Shown piece after piece: positions 35,294 to 42,600 of a DNA stretch of 50,954 nucleotides. Each line of letters starts with the position of its first letter. The first letter of the stretch is position 1. Made by a program: the position numbers and the translations under genes. The notes below the pieces were generated by a model that was not told where the DNA came from, made no database searches, and worked only from the letters and a program-made list of their open reading frames with translations. The stretch is from Geminicoccaceae bacterium (lineage in GTDB: Bacteria; Pseudomonadota; Alphaproteobacteria; Geminicoccales; Geminicoccaceae), in contig JANXAZ010000026.1 of the NCBI GenBank assembly GCA_025062095.1, positions 1-50,954 on the forward strand, written 5' to 3'.

Positions 35294-37207
35294 TCATCCC
35301 ACCACCGTTTCGGCCGCGCGGTGACGGCGATCACAAGTGTTCTCGGCGTGGAAGGCGTCGAGAAAAGCGAGCCATCCCGCGCCCGGGCCGCGGATCGCCG
35401 GTCGCGACGCGTACTCGGCGCGGCCGCGCCGAAAGGCCCCGAGCTGAGCGGGAAACCAAAGGTTCGGGCCCGTCGGTGAAGAGCGCGCCGCCGGCTCGAC
35501 GGCACCCGCCTCGAGGACGCTGCCCGCGACCGCTTGCGCGGCCGAACGTGCCAAGAGCTCGAGCTCTCGATCTTCAGCGACCCGCGCGAGCCGATCGAGC
35601 AGATCGGCGGCGTCGACGAACTCGCCCGATCGAGGCGCGCGCGCCAACAACCGCGCGGCACGGATCGCGGGTCGGGCTCGCGGCAACGAGGCTCGCAACC
35701 GAAAGCCCACGCGGCCCACGGCTTCGAGCGCGTGCACGGCTTTCTCGGTTCGAACGAGAAGAAGGCGGGCGTGGCGCTGGCCGCGGGCGGCCGCGTCGTC
35801 GAGAAAGGCCGAGATCAGCTCGGATGCGGCGTCCTCGGGGAGCGCTCGCCGAGCGAGAGCCTCCACGACTTTCTGGTAGGGAAGGCCGCTCGCCGGCACC
35901 ACTTCGGGCGAGGCGACGACCAGTCGGGCGAAGGGGGCGAGATCGCTCGCGACTTCGAGCGTGGCCATGAGACAGGCATCGAAGACCGCGAGGTCGACCG
36001 GTGCCGCGGGCCCGAGCCCGGCCTCGAGCGCGGTCACGAGCTCCGAGACCGAAAGAGCGTCCTGCGCCCCGTCGTCGATCGCGAGACGCGACCCTTCGCC
36101 GTGGCCCCAGAACAACAAAGCCCTGCGCGCCGCCGGAAAGCGCGGCAGAGCCCAGCGCAGGAATTCGGCGAGCAACTCCGGTTCGCCCGTGTCGCGCGGG
36201 CCGCGAGGCTCGATCAGAACGCGCGGGCTTCGCCCGTCTCCGGCGGGAAGGATCGCGAAGCGGCCGCGCAGCGCGGGATCGCGCGAATCGGCTTCGCCGA
36301 CGAGATGCACCCGTTCGAGCCCGCGCGCGCTCGAGGCCTCCTCGAGGTCGTGAACGAATTCGCTCGCCAGATCGTTGTCGGCCGCCACATGAGCGAAAAC
36401 CGCCCAAACGCGAGGGTCGAGCGGGCGGGAGGGCAGACGCGACGGGAAGAGCGGCACGCGCGAGCGAGGCGGCGCGCTCCCGCGCGCCGTGTCGCGCAAG
36501 AGCGCCCGGAACGGCGCACTGCGCTGAACCCTCGTGCGCGACGGGGCCGCATCGACCCGGGATGCCACGAGCTGTCGCATCCGCCGCAAAAGACGGGCGG
36601 CATCGGCGCGCTTGGCGTCGACGAAGAGCCGTGCCGCACGACGGGCGACCGTCTCGGCTCGTTCGGGGCCCACGACGACGTGCAGCACCGCGCCGAAAGT
36701 GGCTCGCGTGCGCTCGGGGTAGAAACGCTCGGCGAGCATCCGGGCGATCCGGGCCGCCTCGTCGGGGCCGAGAAGCCCGTGGCGTTCGAGCCGAGCGAGC
36801 GTCGCGCGCCAATTGACCATGGGTTCGCTCAACGCCGGCCAGCCGAGCTCGGCCGGTCCGTGGACGAGAGCCACCTCGTCGTCGGCGAGGAGGAGGCCGT
36901 CGCGGTAGGCGGCGAAGATCGTGCCGATCCCTTCCATGCCGAAAGGATGGAGCTCGGCGGCGCGCAACGCGCCCATGCTCGCCGCTCCCAGAACGCGTAC
37001 GCCCCGCTCGAGCGCGAAGAGGATTTCCTTGTGCCAGACCGCCGGCTCGCGACCGAAAACACCGTCGACGAGACCGATCGTGCGGACGCCCGCCAGCACG
37101 GCCCGCAAGAGATCGCCCTGAGCCGCCGGCGGTCGAACCTCGATCCCGGGCACGGCGATGCGATGGAGGTGCGGGAAGCTGGGACCCACGAAAAGGACCG
37201 CGTTCAT
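35294..37207 (-). CDS. tfuA: TfuA domain fused to a C11 (clostripain-like) peptidase
   Basis: One uninterrupted 637-residue chain has two enzyme parts. Residues 1 to about 240 are a complete TfuA domain: LFVGPSFPH, IGLVDGVFGREPAVWHKEIL, LGAASMGALRAAEL, DDEVALVHGPAE and PMVNWRATLARL. TfuA proteins act with YcaO enzymes in RiPP maturation, notably trifolitoxin and thioamidation. From about 263 a C11-family cysteine peptidase follows: WAVFAHVAADNDL, the catalytic histidine in LFWGHGEGS (His369), and the catalytic cysteine in AVFDACLMATLEVAS (Cys412) with SPEVVPASGLPYQ after it. The 43-residue spacing resembles known C11 enzymes, which cut after Arg or Lys. The ATG overlaps the ycaO stop (ATGA), so translation is coupled. 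No signal peptide is seen. I know of no characterised protein with this fusion; that it releases the modified core is inference. Confidence 0.88.
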   Translation of the reverse strand: MNAVLFVGPSFPHLHRIAVPGIEVRPPAAQGDLLRAVLAGVRTIGLVDGVFGREPAVWHKEILFALERGVRVLGAASMGALRAAELHPFGMEGIGTIFAAYRDGLLLADDEVALVHGPAELGWPALSEPMVNWRATLARLERHGLLGPDEAARIARMLAERFYPERTRATFGAVLHVVVGPERAETVARRAARLFVDAKRADAARLLRRMRQLVASRVDAAPSRTRVQRSAPFRALLRDTARGSAPPRSRVPLFPSRLPSRPLDPRVWAVFAHVAADNDLASEFVHDLEEASSARGLERVHLVGEADSRDPALRGRFAILPAGDGRSPRVLIEPRGPRDTGEPELLAEFLRWALPRFPAARRALLFWGHGEGSRLAIDDGAQDALSVSELVTALEAGLGPAAPVDLAVFDACLMATLEVASDLAPFARLVVASPEVVPASGLPYQKVVEALARRALPEDAASELISAFLDDAAARGQRHARLLLVRTEKAVHALEAVGRVGFRLRASLPRARPAIRAARLLARAPRSGEFVDAADLLDRLARVAEDRELELLARSAAQAVAGSVLEAGAVEPAARSSPTGPNLWFPAQLGAFRRGRAEYASRPAIRGPGAGWLAFLDAFHAENTCDRRHRAAETVVG

Positions 37208-38409
37208 GGGCCCGCTCCGGCGGCGCGTGCACGAGGACCGGGCCGCCAACCGGGCAGGTCGACCCCGTCCTCGAGACCGGGGACGATCGTCTTGACGACC
37301 GGGACGCCGAGCTCGGGTCGAGCCAGATCGACCACCGCGACCTGATCGAGACCGGCGCGCGAAAGACGATCGAGCAAGAGATCGAGTTGCGTGGCGGCGG
37401 GGAGGCTCGGCGACCAACAGGGCGCCGGAAGATCCCGCCCGCCGGTCCGCCGCAGGAGCATGCGGTGGCGTTCGAGACGCGCCGAGGAGAGAACGGCGTA
37501 ACGCTCGCGGCCGATGTCGTCGCGGACGCCCACGATCTGCGTGAGCCTGGCCTGGACCGCTTCGAGGATCGCGGCGCGCAGGGCGGCCGAGGGACACGGG
37601 CGCGCGGCGCTTCCCAGTTCCCACCCGGCACCGTCGTGGCCGCGCGGCCGTTCGGGCATGAGGTGACAAAAGAAGGTCGGAATTCCGAGGTCCGTGGTCG
37701 CGTCCCAGGCCCCGAGGAGCATCCCGGCCGCGCGCAGACGCTCGATCAGAGCGCGGGTCACCGGGTCGCCTACGCGCTCGAGGTCGACCCGACGGGCGCT
37801 TTTCTCTTCGGGGTCGCGGAACCGGAAGAGGGTGAGCGCGTCGCGCTCGACGAGTTCGAGGAGCGCGTGGAGGACCGCCTCGGCCGGCGTGCGGCTGCTC
37901 GCCAATCCGCTCGAGCTCAAGGGAAAGCACCCGCGTCCCTCCTCGTGTCGGCGGGTCGAGTCGAGCTCGACCAACTCCGCCGGCACCGCGAGCTCGCGTC
38001 CCGAGGCCAGATCCCGACCCGGAAGCCAGGGAATCGCGAGCTCGGGCCGCAAGCGGCTGCCCCGATGAAGGGTCAGGCGGGAGAGATCGAGAAAGCGCCG
38101 ATCGCCCGCGACGCGGCGCGGCGCGATCCGAACTTCGGGCAGGGGAGGGACTTCGGCGTGCCAGGTTTCGATGCTCTCCATGGCGGCGCCGATGAACGCG
38201 CGCACCCGGTCGAGCCCTTTTCCTTGGCTCACCGAAAGCGATCGCGCGTTCGGCCGCACTGCCACGGCGACGGGAATGCCGAGGTGGTCGAGGCCGGTGA
38301 CGTCGGCGAGACGGGTGATGCCGAAAAGACCGAGGCGGTTGCGCAGCCAGCGCAAGAGCGTCTCGGGCGGGCCCGGCGGCAAGACCGGCCCGGCGGGAAG
38401 CCAGGGCAA
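37204..38409 (-). CDS. YcaO-domain RiPP-modifying enzyme
   Basis: A YcaO-family protein of about 401 residues. YcaO enzymes use ATP to activate peptide backbone amides, forming azolines or, with TfuA, thioamides or related groups. Diagnostic segments are GLFGITRLADVTGLDHLGIPV at the N-terminus, SSGLASSRTPAEAVLHAL then LELVERDALTLF near residue 185 (the ATP/Mg acidic residues), and LEAVQARLTQIVGVRDD. The C-terminus has a GWRPGPRA tail. The start is unclear: the only early start codon is a TTG with no ribosome binding site. The frame continues open to the precursor's UGA 17 codons upstream. It may start by reinitiation or by readthrough of that UGA. The stop overlaps the TfuA ATG. Confidence 0.9.
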   Translation of the reverse strand: MPWLPAGPVLPPGPPETLLRWLRNRLGLFGITRLADVTGLDHLGIPVAVAVRPNARSLSVSQGKGLDRVRAFIGAAMESIETWHAEVPPLPEVRIAPRRVAGDRRFLDLSRLTLHRGSRLRPELAIPWLPGRDLASGRELAVPAELVELDSTRRHEEGRGCFPLSSSGLASSRTPAEAVLHALLELVERDALTLFRFRDPEEKSARRVDLERVGDPVTRALIERLRAAGMLLGAWDATTDLGIPTFFCHLMPERPRGHDGAGWELGSAARPCPSAALRAAILEAVQARLTQIVGVRDDIGRERYAVLSSARLERHRMLLRRTGGRDLPAPCWSPSLPAATQLDLLLDRLSRAGLDQVAVVDLARPELGVPVVKTIVPGLEDGVDLPGWRPGPRARAAGAGP

Positions 38410-38428
38410 GGCCGTCGCGAGGATCGGC

Positions 38429-38452
38429 GGACCCCGACCGAAGTCGGGGTCC
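38429..38452 (-). promoter_or_regulatory. Strong RNA hairpin between precursor and ycaO
   Basis: On the transcript, GGACCCCGAC, loop UUCG, GUCGGGGUCC makes a perfect 10-bp stem with an extra-stable C(UUCG)G cap, beginning eight bases after the precursor stop codon. No U-tract follows, so it is not a normal terminator. Possible roles are mRNA stabilisation of the precursor part, partial attenuation, or stimulating stop-codon readthrough. Confidence 0.75.
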
Positions 38453-38460
38453 CCTGCGTG

Positions 38461-38799
38461 TCAGTCGCTCGGCGGGGTGGCGAAGCGCTGCTTGCCACCG
38501 ACCGGAACTTCCGGCTCGACCGCCTCGAACAGCTCGGCGGCGAAGCGCTGTTTGCCCCCGCTCGGCACCTCCGGATCGGGTTCCGCGACCACGATCCGAT
38601 CTCCCAAGATCGCGTTCTTGAGACCGCGCAGAGGGGCGCTGCGGTCGAGGATTTCGAGCACGGAGTCACCAGCCGGTGCTCCGCGCTGTTGGTCCTCCGG
38701 GAGGCGATAACGCGAGAGAAGGTCGGAAAGCGGCACGAAGAATAGGCTGTCGTCGCGGGTCCGGACGAGCAGGCCTTCGAGGAACTCGGGATGGTCCAT
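38461..38799 (-). CDS. Putative RiPP precursor with twin C-terminal core repeats
   Basis: A 112-residue protein just before ycaO. The N-terminal part (MDHPEFLEGLLVRTRDD, FVPLSDLLSRYRLPEDQ) is helical and charged, like a leader. The last 37 residues hold two near-identical 12-residue blocks, PEVPSGGKQRFA at 76-87 and PEVPVGGKQRFA at 96-107, exactly 20 residues apart, separated by AELFEAVE. The GGKQRF motif resembles the GGSRQ of the trifolitoxin core, recalled from the literature, whose locus also has YcaO and TfuA proteins. There is no cysteine, and serine and threonine are few in the repeats, so classic azole formation looks unlikely. The ATG has GGAG seven bases upstream and a promoter 50 bases before it; an upstream start would add 20 basic residues. 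Precursor status is inferred. Confidence 0.75.
   Translation of the reverse strand: MDHPEFLEGLLVRTRDDSLFFVPLSDLLSRYRLPEDQQRGAPAGDSVLEILDRSAPLRGLKNAILGDRIVVAEPDPEVPSGGKQRFAAELFEAVEPEVPVGGKQRFATPPSD
38479..38574 (-). repeat. Direct repeat encoding two PEVPxGGKQRFA blocks
   Basis: Two 36-base units (38539-38574 and 38479-38514) lie 60 bases apart within the precursor gene. The shared GGCGAAGCGCTG stretch encodes QRFA, followed by a K codon differing at one base. At protein level 11 of 12 residues agree; the only change is Ser/Val. Silent third-base differences show that the repeat is kept at protein level rather than being a recent duplication. Confidence 0.85.
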
Positions 38800-38850
38800 C
38801 GAACGTCTCCGGGCGGCCCGCGGCGAGAGGCGCTCGGGCCGCGCGGGGTC

Positions 38851-38879
38851 TAGGTACAAGATCCTAGGTTATTTTTCAA
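38851..38879 (-). promoter_or_regulatory. Promoter and inverted repeat upstream of the RiPP precursor
   Basis: On the minus strand, TTGAAA (38874-38879) and TACCTA (38851-38856) are 17 bases apart, about 50 bases before the precursor ATG. The -35 overlaps the bpt stop codon. The region is markedly AT-rich against its surroundings. CTAGG and CCTAG arms (38850-38854 and 38863-38867) flank an 8-base centre covering the -10, which could be an operator. The -10 match is weak. Confidence 0.45.
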
Positions 38880-39685
38880 GACCCTTCCGCGGGCGGGTCT
38901 TCGCGGCTCGCCGACAGAGCGACCCAACGCGTGCCCTCGAGCGCCTCGAGCGGCTCGAAACGGCGTTTGTAGGCCATCTTGCGGCAGTCGGCGATCCAAT
39001 AGCCGAGATAGACGTAGGGCAGTCCCATCTCTCGGGCGCGCTGGACGTGCCACAGGATTATGAACGTACCGAGAGAACGCTCCGGTTGCTCCGGGTCGAA
39101 AAACTTGTAGACACCCGAGAGCCCGCTGTCGATGTAATCGGTGAGGCTGGCTCCGATCAATCGACCATCGAAGTCGCGGAATTCGACCAGGCGCGTCGCA
39201 TTCGTGCCCTCTTCGACCATCTCGACATAATCTCGCCATCCCATTTCGGCCATTCCGCCGTCGCCGTGGCGGCTGGTGATGTAACGTCGGAAGAGCGCGA
39301 ACTGCTCGCGTGTCGCCTCCGCCGGACATTCTCGCGCGCGCAGATCGCCGTTCCGTTTGAGGATTTTGCGCAGATTGCGAGAAGCAACGAACTCGTTGAC
39401 TACGATTCTGGTCGGCACGCACGCCCGGCAATCGGGGCAGACCGGGCGATAGAGGAAACGTTGACTGCGCCGGAAGCCGGCCGCGGTCAACCGATCGAGA
39501 CAACGTTCTTCGTCGGCGGGTTCGAGGACGGTGACGAGCCGTCGTTCGAGCCGCCCCGGCCGATACGGACAAGGTGCGAGATCGGTGGCGTAGAACCTTC
39601 GGCTCGGTGTTCGAGGGTCCACGTCGGCCGTTCCCGGGCGCACGAACACGAGTCTGCCGATGCGCCATCGGCCGTCGCCCGTCAA
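38876..39685 (-). CDS. bpt: Aspartate/glutamate leucyltransferase Bpt
   Basis: A 269-residue aminoacyl-tRNA-protein transferase that adds leucine to N-terminal Asp or Glu of proteins, marking them for ClpAP through the N-end rule. The ATE N-terminal domain has CPYRPGRLERRLVT and the cysteine cluster CPDCRACVPTRI. The C-terminal domain has YRRGFRRSQ-type elements, SGVYKFFDPEQPERSLGTF, YVYLGYWIADCRKMAYKRRF and PLEALEG. The TTG start given overlaps the DUF6111 stop; a later start is possible because the conserved part begins near residue 28. It is upstream of, and perhaps partly co-transcribed with, the RiPP genes. Confidence 0.95.
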   Translation of the reverse strand: MTGDGRWRIGRLVFVRPGTADVDPRTPSRRFYATDLAPCPYRPGRLERRLVTVLEPADEERCLDRLTAAGFRRSQRFLYRPVCPDCRACVPTRIVVNEFVASRNLRKILKRNGDLRARECPAEATREQFALFRRYITSRHGDGGMAEMGWRDYVEMVEEGTNATRLVEFRDFDGRLIGASLTDYIDSGLSGVYKFFDPEQPERSLGTFIILWHVQRAREMGLPYVYLGYWIADCRKMAYKRRFEPLEALEGTRWVALSASREDPPAEGS

Positions 39686-39906
39686 GGCTCCTTACGCGAC
39701 CGCAATCGCGCGGACGCTAACAACCGACGGGCGAGGATCCGGGAACCTTCCCAAAGAACCAGAGGCGGGACGAAAAGAACGAGCCAGGTGAACAACGCTT
39801 CGAGAAGGAGAGGCGCACCATTCGGTACCCGATCGGCCCAGAGGAGGTAAAGACCGGAAACGAGAAGAGCCGAACCGCCGAGATAGACGACGACCCCGCG
39901 CTTCAT
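39682..39906 (-). CDS. Small two-helix membrane protein, DUF6111-like
   Basis: A 74-residue protein with two hydrophobic helices (VVVYLGGSALLVSGLYLLW and LFTWLVLFVPPLVLW) joined by a short loop and followed by a strongly basic cytoplasmic tail. This pattern fits the small alphaproteobacterial DUF6111 family, whose function is unknown. GAGG lies six bases before the ATG. Its stop overlaps the bpt TTG start, so the two are likely co-translated. Confidence 0.75.
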   Translation of the reverse strand: MKRGVVVYLGGSALLVSGLYLLWADRVPNGAPLLLEALFTWLVLFVPPLVLWEGSRILARRLLASARLRSRKEP

Positions 39907-40331
39907 GGAAGCCTCGATCGGATGCGCGGATCCGGATTCGCGGTGAGACCGGAAAGAAGGCTGCCGAGCCGGGGTGACGACGTCCATCCGGGGGCCGGAG
40001 GCTCCACGGCCGGCGAAACTCGGCGCCGCGCGGCCGTGCGCAAGCGCTGTGGGATGATGGCCGGGTGCCGTGCTTCGACGGCTCGTTCCCCGCCCTCCCG
40101 CGAAGCCGATCGCCCCGGCGCGGCCCCTCGAAAACCCGAGCGCGAGGCGGCACGGGCGGCGGCTTCGCCGAAAGGCCAACCGATCGGAGCAACGGCGACC
40201 GCGGCGCCGACACGGGCTGGCGAAATCGGTCCCACGACCCCCGACGCCGCCCGCCACCGGCCGCGCATCCGCGATCGAGCGCCGACACCCTCGACGATGT
40301 CGATGGCGGAACGCTCGACGGGCCGGGCCAT
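39903..40331 (-). CDS. Possible small protein of unknown function
   Basis: A 142-residue frame upstream of the DUF6111-like gene. In its favour, it opens with an ATG just after AGGAGG, its first 60 codons have the G/C-rich third positions of real genes here (DIVEGVGARSRM onward), and its stop overlaps the next ATG (ATGA). Against it, the second half is arginine- and proline-rich without recognisable features, and the GGAGG is only one base from the ATG. Nothing else is supportable in the roughly 570 bases between parE and the DUF6111-like gene. Confidence 0.3.
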   Translation of the reverse strand: MARPVERSAIDIVEGVGARSRMRGRWRAASGVVGPISPARVGAAVAVAPIGWPFGEAAARAASRSGFRGAAPGRSASREGGERAVEARHPAIIPQRLRTAARRRVSPAVEPPAPGWTSSPRLGSLLSGLTANPDPRIRSRLP

Positions 40332-40474
40332 GCCTCCTCAGTCTCCCCGTCCTCGGCATCGGATGCGACGGGAAGAGCATGCGCAGGCGGCGGAAGGGTT
40401 AAGAAAGGGTCAATCGGTGCGGGCTGGCGCTCTCGGTTGCGCCCGGCGTTCACCGATCGGAAAGGCGGAGCGCT

Positions 40475-42463
40475 TCAGATGTCGAGATCCCGAACGAGCG
40501 CGGCGTGTTCCTGGATGAAGGCGAGCCTGGTCTCGGGCCTGCGGCCCATCAGCCGTTCGACGAGATCGGCCGGGGAGCGCCCGTCCACGTCGTCGAGGCG
40601 GACCTGCAGCAGTTGACGCCGCCTCGGATCCATGGTGGTCTCTTTGAGCTGTTGCGGATTCATTTCGCCGAGACCCTTGAAACGGCTGATCTCGACGTCT
40701 TTTCGGCCCTTGAAAACGGTGGCCAAGAGGCGGTCGCGATCCCGCTCGTCGCGCGCGTAGACGATCTTGCCTTTGGCAGCGAGCCGGAACAGCGGAGGTT
40801 GCGCGAGATAGAGGTGGCCGTTTTCGATCAAAGGCCGCATTTCGCGGAAAAAGAACGTCAACAAGAGTGCAGCGATATGCGCTCCGTCGACGTCCGCATC
40901 GGTCATCACGATGATCTTCTCGTAGCGCAGATCCGATAGGCGGAAGTGTTTGCCCGTACCGCAGCCCAGAGCGGTCACCAAATCTTGCAGTTCTTTGTTG
41001 GCGGCGAGCCGATCGACGCTCGCCGAGGCGACGTTCAAGATTTTTCCTCGTACCGGCAGGATGGCTTGCGTCTCCCGGTCGCGCGCCTGTTTCGCCGATC
41101 CCCCGGCCGAGTCGCCCTCGACGATGAAGAGCTCGGTGCCTTCCCGGCCTTCGCGCGTGCAATCGGCGAGTTTGCCCGGCAAGCGCAGCTTGCGCGTCGC
41201 CGTCTTGCGGGCGACTTCGTCTCTGGCCCGGCGCCGCGCGAGCCGCTCTTCGGCCCGCGCGACGAGAGCGTCGAGGAGCCGCGTCGCCTCCGCGGGGTGC
41301 GCCCCCAGCCAGAGCTCGAAGCGATCTTTGAGAGCGGCCTCGACGAGCCGCGCCGCCTCGGGGCTCACCAGGCGGTCCTTGGTCTGCCCTTGGAATTGCG
41401 GCTCGCGCATGAAGAGCGAGAGCAGTACGACCGCACCCCCGAGCGCGTCGTCCGCGGTCAACAAGGATGCTTTTTTGTTGCCGAGCCGCTCGCCGTGTGT
41501 GCGCAGTCCCTTGACGATCGCGCTCCTGAGGCCGGTTTCGTGCGTGCCACCCGCGGGCGTGGGAACGGTGTTGCAATAATAGCCCGCGTAGCCTTGCTCG
41601 TCGGCCGGCCAGGCGATCGCCCAGGCGAGCCGTCCGCCGCCTTCGAGCTCCGCCTCGCCCGCGAAGGGCTCCTCGATCAGGCGTTCCCGCTCGGCGAGCA
41701 GGTTCTCCAAAAAGTCTTCGAGGCCGCGAGGGAAGTGGAACAGCTCTTCGGTCGGGACGCCCGAGCCCGGCTCGACGAGCGCGGGATCGCATCGCCAGAG
41801 GATCCGCACGCCGCGGAAGAGATACGCCTTCGAGCGCGCCATCTGGCGCAGGATCTCGGGGCGGAACCGCACCGTTTGCGGGAAGATCGAACGGTCCGGA
41901 ACGAAGCTCACCACCGTGCCGCGCCGCTCGCCCGCCGGTCCCACGCGCTCGATCGGCGCGAGCGGCTCGCCGCGCCGATAGCGCTGACGCCAGAGCACGC
42001 CCGAGCGGACGACTTCGACCTCGAGTTCCTCGGCGAGAGCGTTGACCACCGAGAGCCCCACCCCGTGCAACCCTCCCGAGGTGGTGTAGGCCTTCGCGGA
42101 GAATTTCCCTCCCGAATGCAATCGGGTGAGGATCACCTCGAGCGCGCTTTTGTCGGGAAATTTGGGATGCGGCTCGACCGGGATGCCGCGCCCGTCGTCG
42201 CGCACGGTGATCCGCTCCTCGAGCCCCAATTCGAGTTCGATGCGCCGGGCGTAGCCGGCTACGGCCTCGTCCATCGCATTGTCGAGGAGTTCGGCCACGA
42301 GATGGTGCAGCGCCCGCTCGTCGATCCCGCCGATGTACATCCCGGGCCGCCGACGCACCGGCTCGAGCCCTTCGAGGACTTCGATGTCCGCCGCCGTGTA
42401 CTCCTCCGACGCGGCGCGCGCGCTCCCCCGGGCCGCTTCGAGGCGGTCGAGCAGATCTGCCAT
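40475..42463 (-). CDS. parE: DNA topoisomerase IV subunit B
   Basis: A 662-residue ATPase subunit of topoisomerase IV, which unlinks daughter chromosomes. The GHKL ATP site is seen in LVAELLDNAMDEAVAGY, RDDGRGIP and SGGLHGVGLSVVNAL. The TOPRIM metal site is in ELFIVEGDSAGGSAKQARD and IIVMTDADVDGAHI. RFKGLGEMNPQQLKETTMDP is near the end. The ILPVRGKILNV continuation and overall length favour ParE over GyrB. The ATG at 42463 has GGAG seven bases upstream; a longer frame begins 60 bases earlier but adds no conserved residues. ParC is not in the window. Confidence 0.96.
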   Translation of the reverse strand: MADLLDRLEAARGSARAASEEYTAADIEVLEGLEPVRRRPGMYIGGIDERALHHLVAELLDNAMDEAVAGYARRIELELGLEERITVRDDGRGIPVEPHPKFPDKSALEVILTRLHSGGKFSAKAYTTSGGLHGVGLSVVNALAEELEVEVVRSGVLWRQRYRRGEPLAPIERVGPAGERRGTVVSFVPDRSIFPQTVRFRPEILRQMARSKAYLFRGVRILWRCDPALVEPGSGVPTEELFHFPRGLEDFLENLLAERERLIEEPFAGEAELEGGGRLAWAIAWPADEQGYAGYYCNTVPTPAGGTHETGLRSAIVKGLRTHGERLGNKKASLLTADDALGGAVVLLSLFMREPQFQGQTKDRLVSPEAARLVEAALKDRFELWLGAHPAEATRLLDALVARAEERLARRRARDEVARKTATRKLRLPGKLADCTREGREGTELFIVEGDSAGGSAKQARDRETQAILPVRGKILNVASASVDRLAANKELQDLVTALGCGTGKHFRLSDLRYEKIIVMTDADVDGAHIAALLLTFFFREMRPLIENGHLYLAQPPLFRLAAKGKIVYARDERDRDRLLATVFKGRKDVEISRFKGLGEMNPQQLKETTMDPRRRQLLQVRLDDVDGRSPADLVERLMGRRPETRLAFIQEHAALVRDLDI

Positions 42464-42600
42464 AGCTCGCTCCGAACCGCGGCTTCGGAACCCGCGCTTG
42501 ACCGGGTTCCGACCGCTGACCACGATCTCGTGGTGTTCGTCTAACGTCCGAGGCGAGCCGAGACCAGAGGTGGCGCGCTCTCGGTCCTTCGGGAGGAGCC

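Noticed and set aside
38429-38452. Hairpin between precursor and ycaO as an intrinsic terminator
   Set aside because: No U-rich tract follows the stem on the minus strand, unlike the two clear terminators at 15832 and 35228.
38429-38463. The UGA before YcaO as a selenocysteine codon with SECIS hairpin
   Set aside because: The stem is uninterrupted with a UUCG cap; bacterial SECIS elements need a bulged U and a G-U-containing loop. The position is also not a redox site.
38479-38574. The twin repeat as a CRISPR or transposon-related repeat
   Set aside because: Only two copies, in frame within a coding gene, with silent third-base differences; selection is on the protein.
40946-42544. Long plus-strand open frame opposite parE (over 500 codons)
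   Set aside because: It is a mirror of the GC-rich parE codons; the minus-strand protein has all topoisomerase motifs.
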